A stretch of 64,000 nt of DNA. Origin: Tenacibaculum discolor. Its GTDB lineage: Bacteria > Bacteroidota > Bacteroidia > Flavobacteriales > Flavobacteriaceae. Below are positions 8,218 through 16,032 of the stretch, piece by piece (positions within the stretch are counted from its first letter, which is position 1; each line of letters begins with the position of its first letter). The stretch is taken from assembly GCF_003664185.1 (NCBI RefSeq), contig NZ_RCCS01000004.1:372001-436000 (forward strand). The letters run 5' to 3'. The translations under genes were made by a program, and so were the position numbers. The notes below the pieces were generated by a model that saw only the letters and a list, made by a program, of their open reading frames with translations, was not told where the DNA came from and did no database searches.

Positions 8218-9158
8218 TAAACCTTTATTAACTCTTGATTTTTATTCTTTAATTTTTGATTTACTCCTGCTATTCCTTGTAAACCTCCTGTATGAATTGC
8301 CAGTATTTTACTGTTTTTCGGAAATGTGTCTTTTGCCACTAAATCTAATATTCCAAATAACATTTTTCCTGTATAAATAGGATCTAGTAAAATACCAGTT
8401 TGCTCTTTAAATTCATTTATAAAACGGATTAACTCCTCTGTATATTTTCCGTAGCCTCCAAAATGATACTCATTTTGCAAACTCCAATACTCATTCTTGT
8501 TAATAAAAGATTTGATTTCATCTACTAAAAAATCACCTTTTAATGCAGGAAACCCTATTATTTTTTGATGTTTTTTAGCTGAATTTATCAATCCTGAAAT
8601 TGTTCCGCCAGTACCTACTGCACAACAAATATAATCGAATTTTTCATCTTCATTTGTTAAAATCTCTTCACAGCCTTGTACCGCTAATGCATTCGTTCCT
8701 CCTTCTGGAACCAAATAAAAATTACCAAACTCATTTTTTAACTCATTGATGAATTCTTCGGAAGTTTTGTTTCGGTAGGTTTCTCTTGTAACAAACTTAA
8801 ACTGCATACCATTCTCATATGCATTTCTCAAAGTTTCATTTTGAGAAAGGGTCTTAACTAAGTCTTTACCTAGTTCATCTCCTCTAATAATTCCAATAGT
8901 TTTAAACCCTGCTATTTTCCCTGCGGATGCAGTAGCTGCAATATGGTTTGAAAAAGCACCTCCAAAAGTTAACAAGGTGTCTTTCTCTTGTCGTTTTGCC
9001 TCTTCAATATTGTATTTGAGTTTCCTAAATTTATTTCCCGAAACAAACGGATGAATGGTATCTTCCCGTTTTACAAAAAGTTCAACTCCTTTTGTTTTTA
9101 AAATAGGTAAATGAATTTGTTCATTCTCTGGTATGGAAATTTCTAGTTGAAACAGCAT
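8217..9158 (-). CDS. ACC deaminase/D-cysteine desulfhydrase-family PLP enzyme
   Basis: 313 residues, fold type II PLP enzyme. The PLP lysine lies in VSGNKFRKLKYN (about residue 43), the substrate-binding stretch GGAFSNHIAATA follows near 65, and the glycine-rich phosphate loop is AVGTGGTISG near 185. The family contains 1-aminocyclopropane-1-carboxylate deaminase and D-cysteine desulfhydrase; bacterial members outside plant-associated groups are mostly the latter, but the sequence alone does not decide. It is translationally coupled to the glucosaminidase gene (one-base overlap). Confidence 0.85.
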   Translation of the reverse strand: MLFQLEISIPENEQIHLPILKTKGVELFVKREDTIHPFVSGNKFRKLKYNIEEAKRQEKDTLLTFGGAFSNHIAATASAGKIAGFKTIGIIRGDELGKDLVKTLSQNETLRNAYENGMQFKFVTRETYRNKTSEEFINELKNEFGNFYLVPEGGTNALAVQGCEEILTNEDEKFDYICCAVGTGGTISGLINSAKKHQKIIGFPALKGDFLVDEIKSFINKNEYWSLQNEYHFGGYGKYTEELIRFINEFKEQTGILLDPIYTGKMLFGILDLVAKDTFPKNSKILAIHTGGLQGIAGVNQKLKNKNQELIKV

Positions 9159-9189
9159 TTTAAAAAGTTATCAACGCAAAAATAAGCCT

Positions 9190-10053
9190 TTAATCTATTT
9201 CTAGCTTATATCCTACTCCATGAATGTTGGTTATTTTTATAGAAGTATCGTCTTTTAACTTTTTACGAAGTTTAGAGATATACGTATCTAAACTTCTTCC
9301 AACTACTACACCGTTATCTTCCCAAACTCTTTTGGTTAACTCTTCACGTTTTATAATTTCGTTAGGTTTACTGATAAGAATTTCTAACAACTCACATTCT
9401 TTTTTAGATAAACTAATTTCTACAGCTTGTTTTACTAACTTGTTTTGCTCTGGGTAAAACTCAAAAATTCCTAAGTTTACTACATTCGTTAGGTTATTAG
9501 TTGTCGCTGTTTTATTTTTCCTCTTTTTTTGAAACACAAAACCTACAAGTACAGCTATTAAAAACAGTAATCCATAAAAAATAAACTGATTATTATTTGA
9601 CGTGCTTATTTTAAGAAATTGAACTTCTATAAAATAACAGTTAGTAGGCAACGCCCTTCCTTTACAAGGGATTATTGCTTTTTCTTCTTTTTTCTGCATT
9701 TCGTAGCTATACACTACTTCCTCATCATCACAATTTTTAACCTCTAGAATGTAATTTGATGGAAAACTTGACTTTTTAAAACTCCTATTCACTAAAGTTA
9801 CCAAACCATCTGGTTCAATCTTCAAATTGTTTTGAAAACTTAGCTTAAAGGTTGATTCACTCAACTGTTGTACAGGTAAAACTAATGAGGTAGTATCTGC
9901 ATTACTTAGCAATAACTGGTGTCCTACATTTCGAAGTGAAACTTTTACGCGTTCTGAAAGATTTTCATTGGTTGTACACGAAGTAAACAAGATTATTACA
10001 GTAAATAGGGATAATCCTATTTTGGATATTATTAAATTAAAGTTCTTACTCAT
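9190..10053 (-). CDS. Membrane-bound winged-helix transcriptional regulator
   Basis: 287 residues from the ATG at 10053. Longer in-frame starts exist upstream, but this one directly precedes a lipoprotein-like leader (LFTVIILFTSC). A periplasmic region of about 150 residues has no recognised domain and contains two Cys pairs. A membrane segment (FIFYGLLFLIAVLVGFVF, about 165-182) leads into a C-terminal OmpR/PhoB-type winged helix (about 195-287), with SLDTYISKLRKKLK as recognition region and IHGVGYKLE as wing. This is a one-component regulator with the DNA-binding domain at the C terminus, the reverse of ToxR/CadC order. Target genes are unknown. Confidence 0.8.
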   Translation of the reverse strand: MSKNFNLIISKIGLSLFTVIILFTSCTTNENLSERVKVSLRNVGHQLLLSNADTTSLVLPVQQLSESTFKLSFQNNLKIEPDGLVTLVNRSFKKSSFPSNYILEVKNCDDEEVVYSYEMQKKEEKAIIPCKGRALPTNCYFIEVQFLKISTSNNNQFIFYGLLFLIAVLVGFVFQKKRKNKTATTNNLTNVVNLGIFEFYPEQNKLVKQAVEISLSKKECELLEILISKPNEIIKREELTKRVWEDNGVVVGRSLDTYISKLRKKLKDDTSIKITNIHGVGYKLEID

Positions 10054-10167
10054 ACTATCTACAAATATCCTACTTTTCAATTGCTTTAAACAAGAGTTGA
10101 CATTTCTTTTACACTTTTTTGACATTTTTTATCTCTCGTCATTGCGACCAGAGGGAAAACACTTACT

Positions 10168-10261
10168 GTCATTTCGACTGCAAGGAGAAATCTCATTAAT
10201 AAAAGTAACTCACAACCTTAAGATTTCTCAGTAGCTCATAAAATCGCTTATTCGAAATGAC
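10168..10261. repeat. Dispersed inverted repeat, copy B
   Basis: Starts GTCATTTCGACTGCAAGGAG and AAATCTCATT; ends AAGATTTCTC ... TTCGAAATGAC. The outer 8-11 bases at each end are reverse complements. A solitary half arm (GTCATTGCGACCAGAGGG) lies just before it at 10138-10155. Confidence 0.8.
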
Positions 10262-10271
10262 AAATAAAAAC

Positions 10272-10350
10272 GTCATTCCGACCAGAGGGAGGAATCTCAT
10301 TAAAAAGAGTTACATAGATTGTTTAGATTTCTCCCTTCGCTCGAAATGAC
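10272..10350. repeat. Dispersed inverted repeat, copy C (best preserved)
   Basis: 79 bases: GTCATTCCGACCAGAGGGAG and GAATCTCATT at the left, AGATTTCTCCCTTCGC and TCGAAATGAC at the right. Left and right arms pair over about 30 bases with a few mismatches around a central 20-base loop. Copies B and C lie 10 bases apart. Confidence 0.8.
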
Positions 10351-10383
10351 ATTATTTTACTATATTGAAACTCGAAAATTGAA

Positions 10384-10458
10384 ATGAATAAAATTGCTGA
10401 AATCTTATTTTTATCATCTGTGAAAATCGGGATAACAATACTTTTAGTTCTTTTATGA
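10384..10458 (+). CDS. Possible 24-residue hydrophobic peptide or gene remnant
   Basis: An ATG ORF of 24 codons reading MNKIAEILFLSSVKIG and then ITILLVLL. It could be a tiny membrane peptide or the leftover 5' end of a membrane-protein gene cut at the short motif that begins at 10454. I cannot support a function and give it low confidence. Confidence 0.2.
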   Translation: MNKIAEILFLSSVKIGITILLVLL

Positions 10459-10507
10459 CATGTTGTGTATAATTCAGTAATTCTCAAAATAAAAAAAATA
10501 ATTTAAA

Positions 10508-10900
10508 ATGCCATTTGACTTAGACGAAAAATATATTAGAGAGACTGAATCAGAATTAAACGTAAAATTCCCGTCTGAATTTAAAAACCGAATGATTAAA
10601 TTAAATGGAGGCGAATTAGTTACAGACGAATTTGAATTTGAACTATATCCTTTTTTTGACAAATCTGACCGAAAAAGAATAAGTCGGACTTGTAATCACA
10701 TTGCACTCGAAACAAAAAACGCTCGTGAATGGAATGGATTTCCTAAAAATGGAATTGTTATCGGGTTCGACGGATTTGGAAATCTAATAATCTTGACTCA
10801 TAGTGGAAACGGAATTTTGACTGACGAAATTCACTTTTGGAACCATGAAATCGGACAAGTAGAAAAAATAGCGGAATCTATAACTGAATTGGATGGATAA
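10508..10900 (+). CDS. SMI1/KNR4-family protein
   Basis: 130 residues. The pattern FPSEFKNRMIKLNGGEL near residues 20-36, YPFFD near 48, FPKNGIVIGFDGFGNLIIL near 78-96 and a terminal IAESITEL correspond to the SMI1/KNR4 (SUKH) fold. In bacteria this fold is common among immunity proteins for secreted or contact-dependent toxins, but no toxin gene is next to it here, so it is an orphan. It sits in the repeat-rich accessory patch, bracketed by two similar short motifs (10454 and 10905). Confidence 0.8.
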   Translation: MPFDLDEKYIRETESELNVKFPSEFKNRMIKLNGGELVTDEFEFELYPFFDKSDRKRISRTCNHIALETKNAREWNGFPKNGIVIGFDGFGNLIILTHSGNGILTDEIHFWNHEIGQVEKIAESITELDG

Positions 10901-11040
10901 AAACTATGCACAACAAAGTGTATTAAAAGATCAGTTAACTCCATTATTAATAGAAAGCAACGAAATTACAATTGAATGATAGCATTTGCTAAATTAGGTG
11001 CTTAAAACACTAAAAAACTTTATTGATAATATCTAAAACT

Positions 11041-11142
11041 ATGGAAGATTTTTGTTGGAGATGTGGAACTCCCCTAATATTTTTATTAAACTCAAATAAT
11101 ATTCTTTCGAGCGAGTGTAAAAAATGTGGTCAAGGATATTGA
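11041..11142 (+). CDS. Zinc-ribbon N-terminal part of a TGA-interrupted gene
   Basis: 33 codons from ATG to TGA at 11140-11142. The peptide has two CxxC knuckles, CWRC near residue 5 and CKKC near residue 26, as in a small zinc ribbon. The next ORF (11146) is in the same reading frame and begins only one codon after the TGA, so these are most simply the two parts of one gene of about 135 codons. The stop codon falls in the context GYxKL, where a Trp codon (TGG) would need one base change. It may be a pseudogene, a two-peptide arrangement, a readthrough site or a base-call error. Confidence 0.45.
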   Translation: MEDFCWRCGTPLIFLLNSNNILSSECKKCGQGY

Positions 11143-11145
11143 AAA

Positions 11146-11448
11146 TTGAAAGGTAAATCTTTAATTGAAAGTAGACTAGACTCTTCTTTCTCCCACCCTC
11201 TATATCATATAATTTTTGAAAAAGAAAAAGTATCTCAAGAAAAAGTTAATCGAATTGCTTTGGCTTTTGCTCAACACGACAAAAGGTATCTTGAAATATT
11301 TATTAAAGATATAGAAGATGAATTAACTACACCTAAACGGAAACTAACTGATTTCCATAATTTATATGGGACTGAGGAAATAGCTAGAGATTATCTTTGT
11401 CGATTATCTAAAGAAATCAAATACTTACTGGAACAGAAAATAAAATAA
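11146..11448 (+). CDS. Hypothetical protein, C-terminal part of the TGA-interrupted gene
   Basis: 100 residues if translation starts at TTG 11146; there is no ATG in the first part of the frame. It is predicted largely helical and charged (KEKVSQEKVNRIALAFA, TEEIARDYLCRLSKEIKYL). I do not recognise the family. It continues the frame of the zinc-ribbon ORF at 11041-11142 across an in-frame TGA. It lies in the accessory patch next to the SMI1/KNR4 gene and converges on the ABC-F gene. Confidence 0.5.
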   Translation: MKGKSLIESRLDSSFSHPLYHIIFEKEKVSQEKVNRIALAFAQHDKRYLEIFIKDIEDELTTPKRKLTDFHNLYGTEEIARDYLCRLSKEIKYLLEQKIK

Positions 11449-11531
11449 CTACTTATAACAATCCAAAAAAACATTGCTTTGGTTTTCTTACTTAGAATAT
11501 ATTCAAATTAAGTATATAAGTAAATCACCTT

Positions 11532-13448
11532 CTAAAACCCAGCAACCTGCTCCTCTACTTGCTCCCATTCTTCCATCAGTTCGTCTACTTTTGCTTTTTT
11601 AGCTTTGTAGTTTTCAAAGAAATTAGGACGTGAAGACACTTCATCATAGTTTTGAGCTAACTCTAAATCTATTCTTTCTATTTCAGCTTCTAAACCTGCG
11701 ATTTGTGTTTCAATTTTATTCAGCCTGTTTTTTAACTTTTTAAGTTCCTTTTCTTGTTCTTTAGATAGTTGATAGGCTTCTTTTTTAGACGTATCTTTTT
11801 CTGCCTTTACTACAGTTTTTTTCTCAGCATCACGCAAACTTTCCATTTTGTGTTGTTCTAAGAAATAATCAATATCACCTAAATATTCTTTTATTTCTCG
11901 GTCTTTAAATCCGTAAACCGTAGTGGTTAATCCTTGTAAGAAATCACGGTCGTGAGATACTACGATTAAGGTTCCGTCAAAGTTTTGTAGGGCTTTTTTT
12001 AGTACATTTTTAGAAGCAATATCTAAGTGGTTGGTAGGCTCATCCATTATCAACACATTGAATGGTGATAGCAATAACTTACACAATGCCAAACGATTTC
12101 GTTCACCTCCTGAAAGTACTTTCGCTTTTTTATCTACTGCTTCTCCACCAAACAAAAACGAACCTAACATATCTCGCACACGCATTCTATTGCTATCGGT
12201 AGCAGCATCCTCCATGATTTCCAATACAGTCTTTTCAGGTGGTAATTCTTCAGATTGATTCTGAGCAAAATATCCTATTTCTACATTATGTCCTAGCTTT
12301 AAGTTTCCTTCAAACGGAATTTCTCCTACCATCATTTTAGCTAAGGTAGATTTCCCTTGTCCGTTTTGACCTACAAAAGCAATTCTACTATTACGCTCAA
12401 TCAATAAATTAACATCCTTCAACACTTCTTTTTCGCCGTAACTCTTAGATAGGTTTTCAGCTTCTACAATAATTTTACCTGGCTCTTTCGAAATAGCAAA
12501 ACGAACATTCATTACCGCGTTATCGTCCTGATCTACTTCAATACGTTCAACTTTCTCTAGCTTTTTAATGAGGGATTGTGCCATGGAAGCTTTACTTGCC
12601 TTTGCACGGAATTTCTCAATTAACTTTTCAGTATGTTCTATTTCTTTTTGTTGATTTTTCTGTGTCTGCAACTGCTTTTCTTTAATTTCAGCTCGCAGTT
12701 TTAAAAACTCAGAATACGGCTTTTTATAATCGTAAATCTGTCCTAAAGAAATTTCTATAGTTCGGTTGGTTACGTTATCCAAAAACATTTTATCGTGCGA
12801 TACTAGTACAATGGCTCCTGCATAATTTTTTAAGAAGTTCTCTAACCAAATAATAGATTCAATATCTAAGTGGTTAGTAGGCTCATCGAGTAATAAAATA
12901 TCGTTGTTTTGTAAAAGTAGTTTTGCTAACTCAATACGCATACGCCAACCTCCAGAGAAAGTATCAGTCAACTTATTAAAATCTTCTCGTTGAAATCCTA
13001 ATCCTTGTAAAATCTTTTCGGTTTCTCCTTGATAGTTGTATCCTCCTAATAATTCGTAACGTTCAGTTTTTTCGTTTAAATCTATAATTAGCTGATTATA
13101 TGCTTCACTTTCATAATCAGTTCTTTCAGCTAATTGCCTATTTATCTCATCTAACTCTAACTCAATTTCTTTAATTTCAGTAAATGCTTGATAGGCTTCT
13201 TCTAAAATAGTTCTTCCGTGTACAAAATCAATATCCTGACGTAAAAAACCAATACGTACATCTTTATCAAACGCTAAGGTTCCTCCACTACTCTCTATAT
13301 CTTTAGAAAGCACTTTTAATAAAGTAGATTTTCCAGCTCCATTTTTACCTATTAATCCTATTCTGTCTCCTTTAATTAATTTAAAGGTGATTCCTGAGAA
13401 CAAGTCTGTTCCCATAAATGAAACTGATACGTCGTGTACGTTTAACAT
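11532..13448 (-). CDS. ABC-F family ATPase
   Basis: 638 residues with two ABC domains and no membrane segments, as in the ribosome-associated ABC-F proteins (Uup/YheS/YdiF type). The first domain has Walker A GKNGAGKST, signature FSGGWRMR and Walker B LLLDEPTNHLD; the second has GQNGQGKST, LSGGERNRL and LIMDEPTNHLD. The linker between them is long, helical and Lys/Glu-rich (about 235-300). A charged coiled coil occupies the C terminus (about 540-638). A role in rescuing or tuning translating ribosomes is known for the family; whether this member gives antibiotic protection cannot be told. Confidence 0.93.
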   Translation of the reverse strand: MLNVHDVSVSFMGTDLFSGITFKLIKGDRIGLIGKNGAGKSTLLKVLSKDIESSGGTLAFDKDVRIGFLRQDIDFVHGRTILEEAYQAFTEIKEIELELDEINRQLAERTDYESEAYNQLIIDLNEKTERYELLGGYNYQGETEKILQGLGFQREDFNKLTDTFSGGWRMRIELAKLLLQNNDILLLDEPTNHLDIESIIWLENFLKNYAGAIVLVSHDKMFLDNVTNRTIEISLGQIYDYKKPYSEFLKLRAEIKEKQLQTQKNQQKEIEHTEKLIEKFRAKASKASMAQSLIKKLEKVERIEVDQDDNAVMNVRFAISKEPGKIIVEAENLSKSYGEKEVLKDVNLLIERNSRIAFVGQNGQGKSTLAKMMVGEIPFEGNLKLGHNVEIGYFAQNQSEELPPEKTVLEIMEDAATDSNRMRVRDMLGSFLFGGEAVDKKAKVLSGGERNRLALCKLLLSPFNVLIMDEPTNHLDIASKNVLKKALQNFDGTLIVVSHDRDFLQGLTTTVYGFKDREIKEYLGDIDYFLEQHKMESLRDAEKKTVVKAEKDTSKKEAYQLSKEQEKELKKLKNRLNKIETQIAGLEAEIERIDLELAQNYDEVSSRPNFFENYKAKKAKVDELMEEWEQVEEQVAGF

Positions 13449-13567
13449 ATTTTTAGAAAATTACTTTGATTTTGTAACTAGAGTTACAAACAAGAGTTTT
13501 ATTTTTGTTGAAATTTGTGCAAACTTACAAAAAGCAAATAGTTAATTGAACTTAATACCCAGAAGAA

Positions 13568-13963
13568 ATGTTTGGAAAAGGGAGTAAATTATATAGTATT
13601 TTCAACAGTAAATGCCCTCGTTGTCATGAAGGTGAGTTTTTTAAATACAAACTTAACTTCAATCCTAAAAAAGTCACTACTTTGCACGAAAACTGCCCAA
13701 AATGCAACTTAAAATACATGATGGAACCTTCTTTTTTCTTTGGTGCCATGTATGTAAATTATGCTCTTGCTGTGGCTCTTTTTGTTGCTATTTTTATTAT
13801 TGCTAAAGTTTTTATTGGCTTATCTATTTTACATAGTTTTATAGCTATTATAGTTATTTCTTTAATTTTAACTCCTATTACTCTAAGACTTTCTAGAATT
13901 ATTTGGATTAATATTTTTGTGAGTTATAAAAAAGACGCTAAAGAATTACAGTCAGAAAAATAA
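13568..13963 (+). CDS. DUF983 family membrane protein
   Basis: 131 residues. The N-terminal cytosolic part carries two CxxC pairs (KCPRCHEG near residue 15 and NCPKCNLK near 46), suggesting a zinc site. The DUF983 signature EPSFFFGAMYVNYAL follows, then two membrane segments (about 68-90 and 92-113). Family function is unknown, although DUF983 genes in other bacteria often lie near cytochrome oxidase genes. The gene is monocistronic and shares a bidirectional terminator with the convergent oxidoreductase gene. Confidence 0.88.
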   Translation: MFGKGSKLYSIFNSKCPRCHEGEFFKYKLNFNPKKVTTLHENCPKCNLKYMMEPSFFFGAMYVNYALAVALFVAIFIIAKVFIGLSILHSFIAIIVISLILTPITLRLSRIIWINIFVSYKKDAKELQSEK

Positions 13964-14016
13964 ACTATTTTAGGAATAAGCTTTTAGCTTCTGGTTCCTT
14001 AAAAGTATAACAATAT

Positions 14017-14045
14017 AAAAAGGTTCGCTATTCAGCGAACCTTTT
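14017..14045. terminator. Bidirectional terminator overlapping a coding end
   Basis: AAAAAGGTTCGCT pairs with AGCGAACCTTTTT around a four-base loop. The stop codon and last codons of the minus-strand oxidoreductase gene (ending 14028) lie inside the hairpin, so the stem doubles as coding sequence. Confidence 0.85.
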
Positions 14046-15077
14046 TATATTTATTTCTTTGTCTAGTTCTTCGTTGTTTTCAAGATGGTTATACAAGTTT
14101 TCAGCAACAGTTGGTGCAATCATTACACCTCTTGTTCCTAAACCGTTTAAAACGGCTAATTTTGGGTATTCTGGATGTTTTCCTACTAAGGGTCTTCTAT
14201 CTTTTACTGTAGGTCGAATTCCCGCTGATTGTTCTATAACGGTATATGGAACTGATATTATTTTTTGTAGTTTTTCTTCAAGTTCCTTTCTACCTTCTTT
14301 TGTTGGAACAGATGTTTTGTCCGTCCAATTAAAAGTGGCTCCTACTTTGTAAGTATCATTACCTAATGGCATTACAAAAACACTTCCTTTTAATAAGAAA
14401 TCTATTTGCAGTTCAGGAGCATGAATTGTTATGGTTTCTCCTTTGGTTCCATTTAGAGGCAAATAATTAAAAAATGGATTTTTCTTCAAACCAAAACCCT
14501 CGCTAAACACAACTCTTTTTGCTGTGATATTATCATAACTAACTTTATCTTCCTGAATGTTTAGTTTTGAATAGTCAAAAGCTTGTTCTACGAGACTTTT
14601 TAACGACTTGATATATTCTTTATAGGATCTCACTAACAAAGGCGTGTTGATTCTTCCTGTACCCTTTAGTTCTCCAAAACCATAATCTCCTATAATTCCT
14701 TTGATTTTTTCTTTTGAAATCTTTGGATTCATGTAGTAAGACAACATCGGTTTATCCGAGGCTATGAACCAATTGTTTTCATCTCCTACACTAGTGAATA
14801 CTTTTTTAGTGGTAAATTTATAATCTAAGGTAAGTTGTAACTTCTTTTCTAATTTTTGATAAAAAGGGATTGCTTTTTCTAATTGCTCATGCCCATTCCA
14901 AACAGGTGTAAATCGTTTTAAAATTACAGGATTATATACTCCTCCAGCAACTACAGAAGAAACTTGTGAGTTGTTTTCAAAAACTATAAAGCTTTTATTA
15001 TTTTTAATTAATTGTTCTACAAAAGCTATTCCTGATAAGCCTAAACCTACAATGATATAATCTACCTCTTTATTCAT
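14028..15077 (-). CDS. FAD-dependent oxidoreductase (DAO family)
   Basis: 349 residues. The N-terminal dinucleotide-binding loop is YIIVGLGLSGIAFVEQL, and the FAD-binding C-terminal signature GIRPTVKDRRPLVGKHPEY with LNGLGTRGVMIAP is typical of glycine oxidase/MnmC-C-like DAO enzymes. Substrate is not determined. The family in flavobacteria is usually annotated simply as FAD-binding oxidoreductase. The final five codons form one arm of the terminator hairpin. Confidence 0.85.
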   Translation of the reverse strand: MNKEVDYIIVGLGLSGIAFVEQLIKNNKSFIVFENNSQVSSVVAGGVYNPVILKRFTPVWNGHEQLEKAIPFYQKLEKKLQLTLDYKFTTKKVFTSVGDENNWFIASDKPMLSYYMNPKISKEKIKGIIGDYGFGELKGTGRINTPLLVRSYKEYIKSLKSLVEQAFDYSKLNIQEDKVSYDNITAKRVVFSEGFGLKKNPFFNYLPLNGTKGETITIHAPELQIDFLLKGSVFVMPLGNDTYKVGATFNWTDKTSVPTKEGRKELEEKLQKIISVPYTVIEQSAGIRPTVKDRRPLVGKHPEYPKLAVLNGLGTRGVMIAPTVAENLYNHLENNEELDKEINIKRFAE

Positions 15078-15102
15078 AGTTCAAAAGTACTATTATTACA
15101 AC

Positions 15103-15133
15103 AAAAAAGAGCTTGCAATGCAAGCTCTTTTTT
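15103..15133 (-). terminator. Terminator of the gldKLMN unit
   Basis: AAAAAAGAGCTTG pairs with CAAGCTCTTTTTT around a five-base loop. It is 20 bases beyond the gldN stop in the direction of transcription. Confidence 0.85.
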
Positions 15134-15152
15134 GTTTATATAGAAAGGAATA

Positions 15153-16013
15153 TTAATAATTCCACATATCCATTTCTCTATTACGGATACCTTCTTTAAT
15201 TCTATTAGCTTCTAACAACTGGAATAAAGAATTTCCACGAACATAATCAGAAATAGCTCTATCTCCATAAATGTTCTCTTCCTTCAAAATAGTTGAGTTA
15301 AAGCGTCTTGCATTTAACAAGTTATCATAAGAAAGTGGTTGCGCTGAATTTTCAGGATTGAATACTTTTGATTCGTGCAACGTTTGTCTAGCAGCTGGGA
15401 AAAACACCCAAAATAACTCATAAACATTTTCGCTGTCATCAATTTCTTCTACTCCCATAACCTGTACATCTGGTCCCATAGGTGCTAATGCTAATAAACG
15501 ATACTTTAATTCACCTTGACGCTTGTCAAAATACCAAATACCTTTTAACATGTATCCTTTGATATCTTCAGACTTAACATAGTAAGGATCTACATAGTCT
15601 CCATTCTGACGTTCATTAAACGTCATCATTTTAACCTCATCCATTCCTATTTTTGTAGTGAAGTAAGAATCATTATAAACCTCAGTAATTTCACCATTTT
15701 TAATACCTTTTAAAAGGGTATCAAATAAAGAACGTCTTGTTAACCCAGCATTCATAGTATCAATTGGGTAGTAATAAGGTAGATTAATTTTTTGGTTTAA
15801 ATCTACATACTCCCACACCACTTTAGACCACAACACATCTCTATCACTAATATAGCCATAAGGAAGTGGTTTGTCATCTTCTGAAGCGATTTGAGCTTCA
15901 GATTTAAATCCAATTTCATCTACCTTTTTAGCATTTAAAAGGTTAGCTTGTGCACTTGCAAGACCTGTTGTCGCAAATGCGAATAAAACCATATAAAAAC
16001 GCTTCCAATTCAT
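15153..16013 (-). CDS. gldN: Gliding motility/type IX secretion protein GldN
   Basis: 286 residues with a signal peptide (about 1-22, ending ASAQA). The sequence has the GldN/PorN pattern: DRDVLWSKVVWEYVDLNQK, MNAGLTRRSLFDTLLKGI, WVFFPAARQTLHE and SYDNLLNARRF. GldN forms, with GldK, the periplasmic ring-like assembly under the outer membrane that couples the GldLM motor to the type IX translocon. It is the last gene of the gldKLMN operon, 19 bases after gldM, followed by a strong terminator. Confidence 0.95.
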   Translation of the reverse strand: MNWKRFYMVLFAFATTGLASAQANLLNAKKVDEIGFKSEAQIASEDDKPLPYGYISDRDVLWSKVVWEYVDLNQKINLPYYYPIDTMNAGLTRRSLFDTLLKGIKNGEITEVYNDSYFTTKIGMDEVKMMTFNERQNGDYVDPYYVKSEDIKGYMLKGIWYFDKRQGELKYRLLALAPMGPDVQVMGVEEIDDSENVYELFWVFFPAARQTLHESKVFNPENSAQPLSYDNLLNARRFNSTILKEENIYGDRAISDYVRGNSLFQLLEANRIKEGIRNREMDMWNY

Positions 16014-16032
16014 ACTTTCTTGTTTTTACTTA

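Noticed and set aside
10907..10979. Coding-like 3' fragment reading LKDQLTPLLIESNEITIE before a TGA
   Set aside because: It looks like the tail of a lost gene, but it is too short and no family could be recognised; not reported as a feature.
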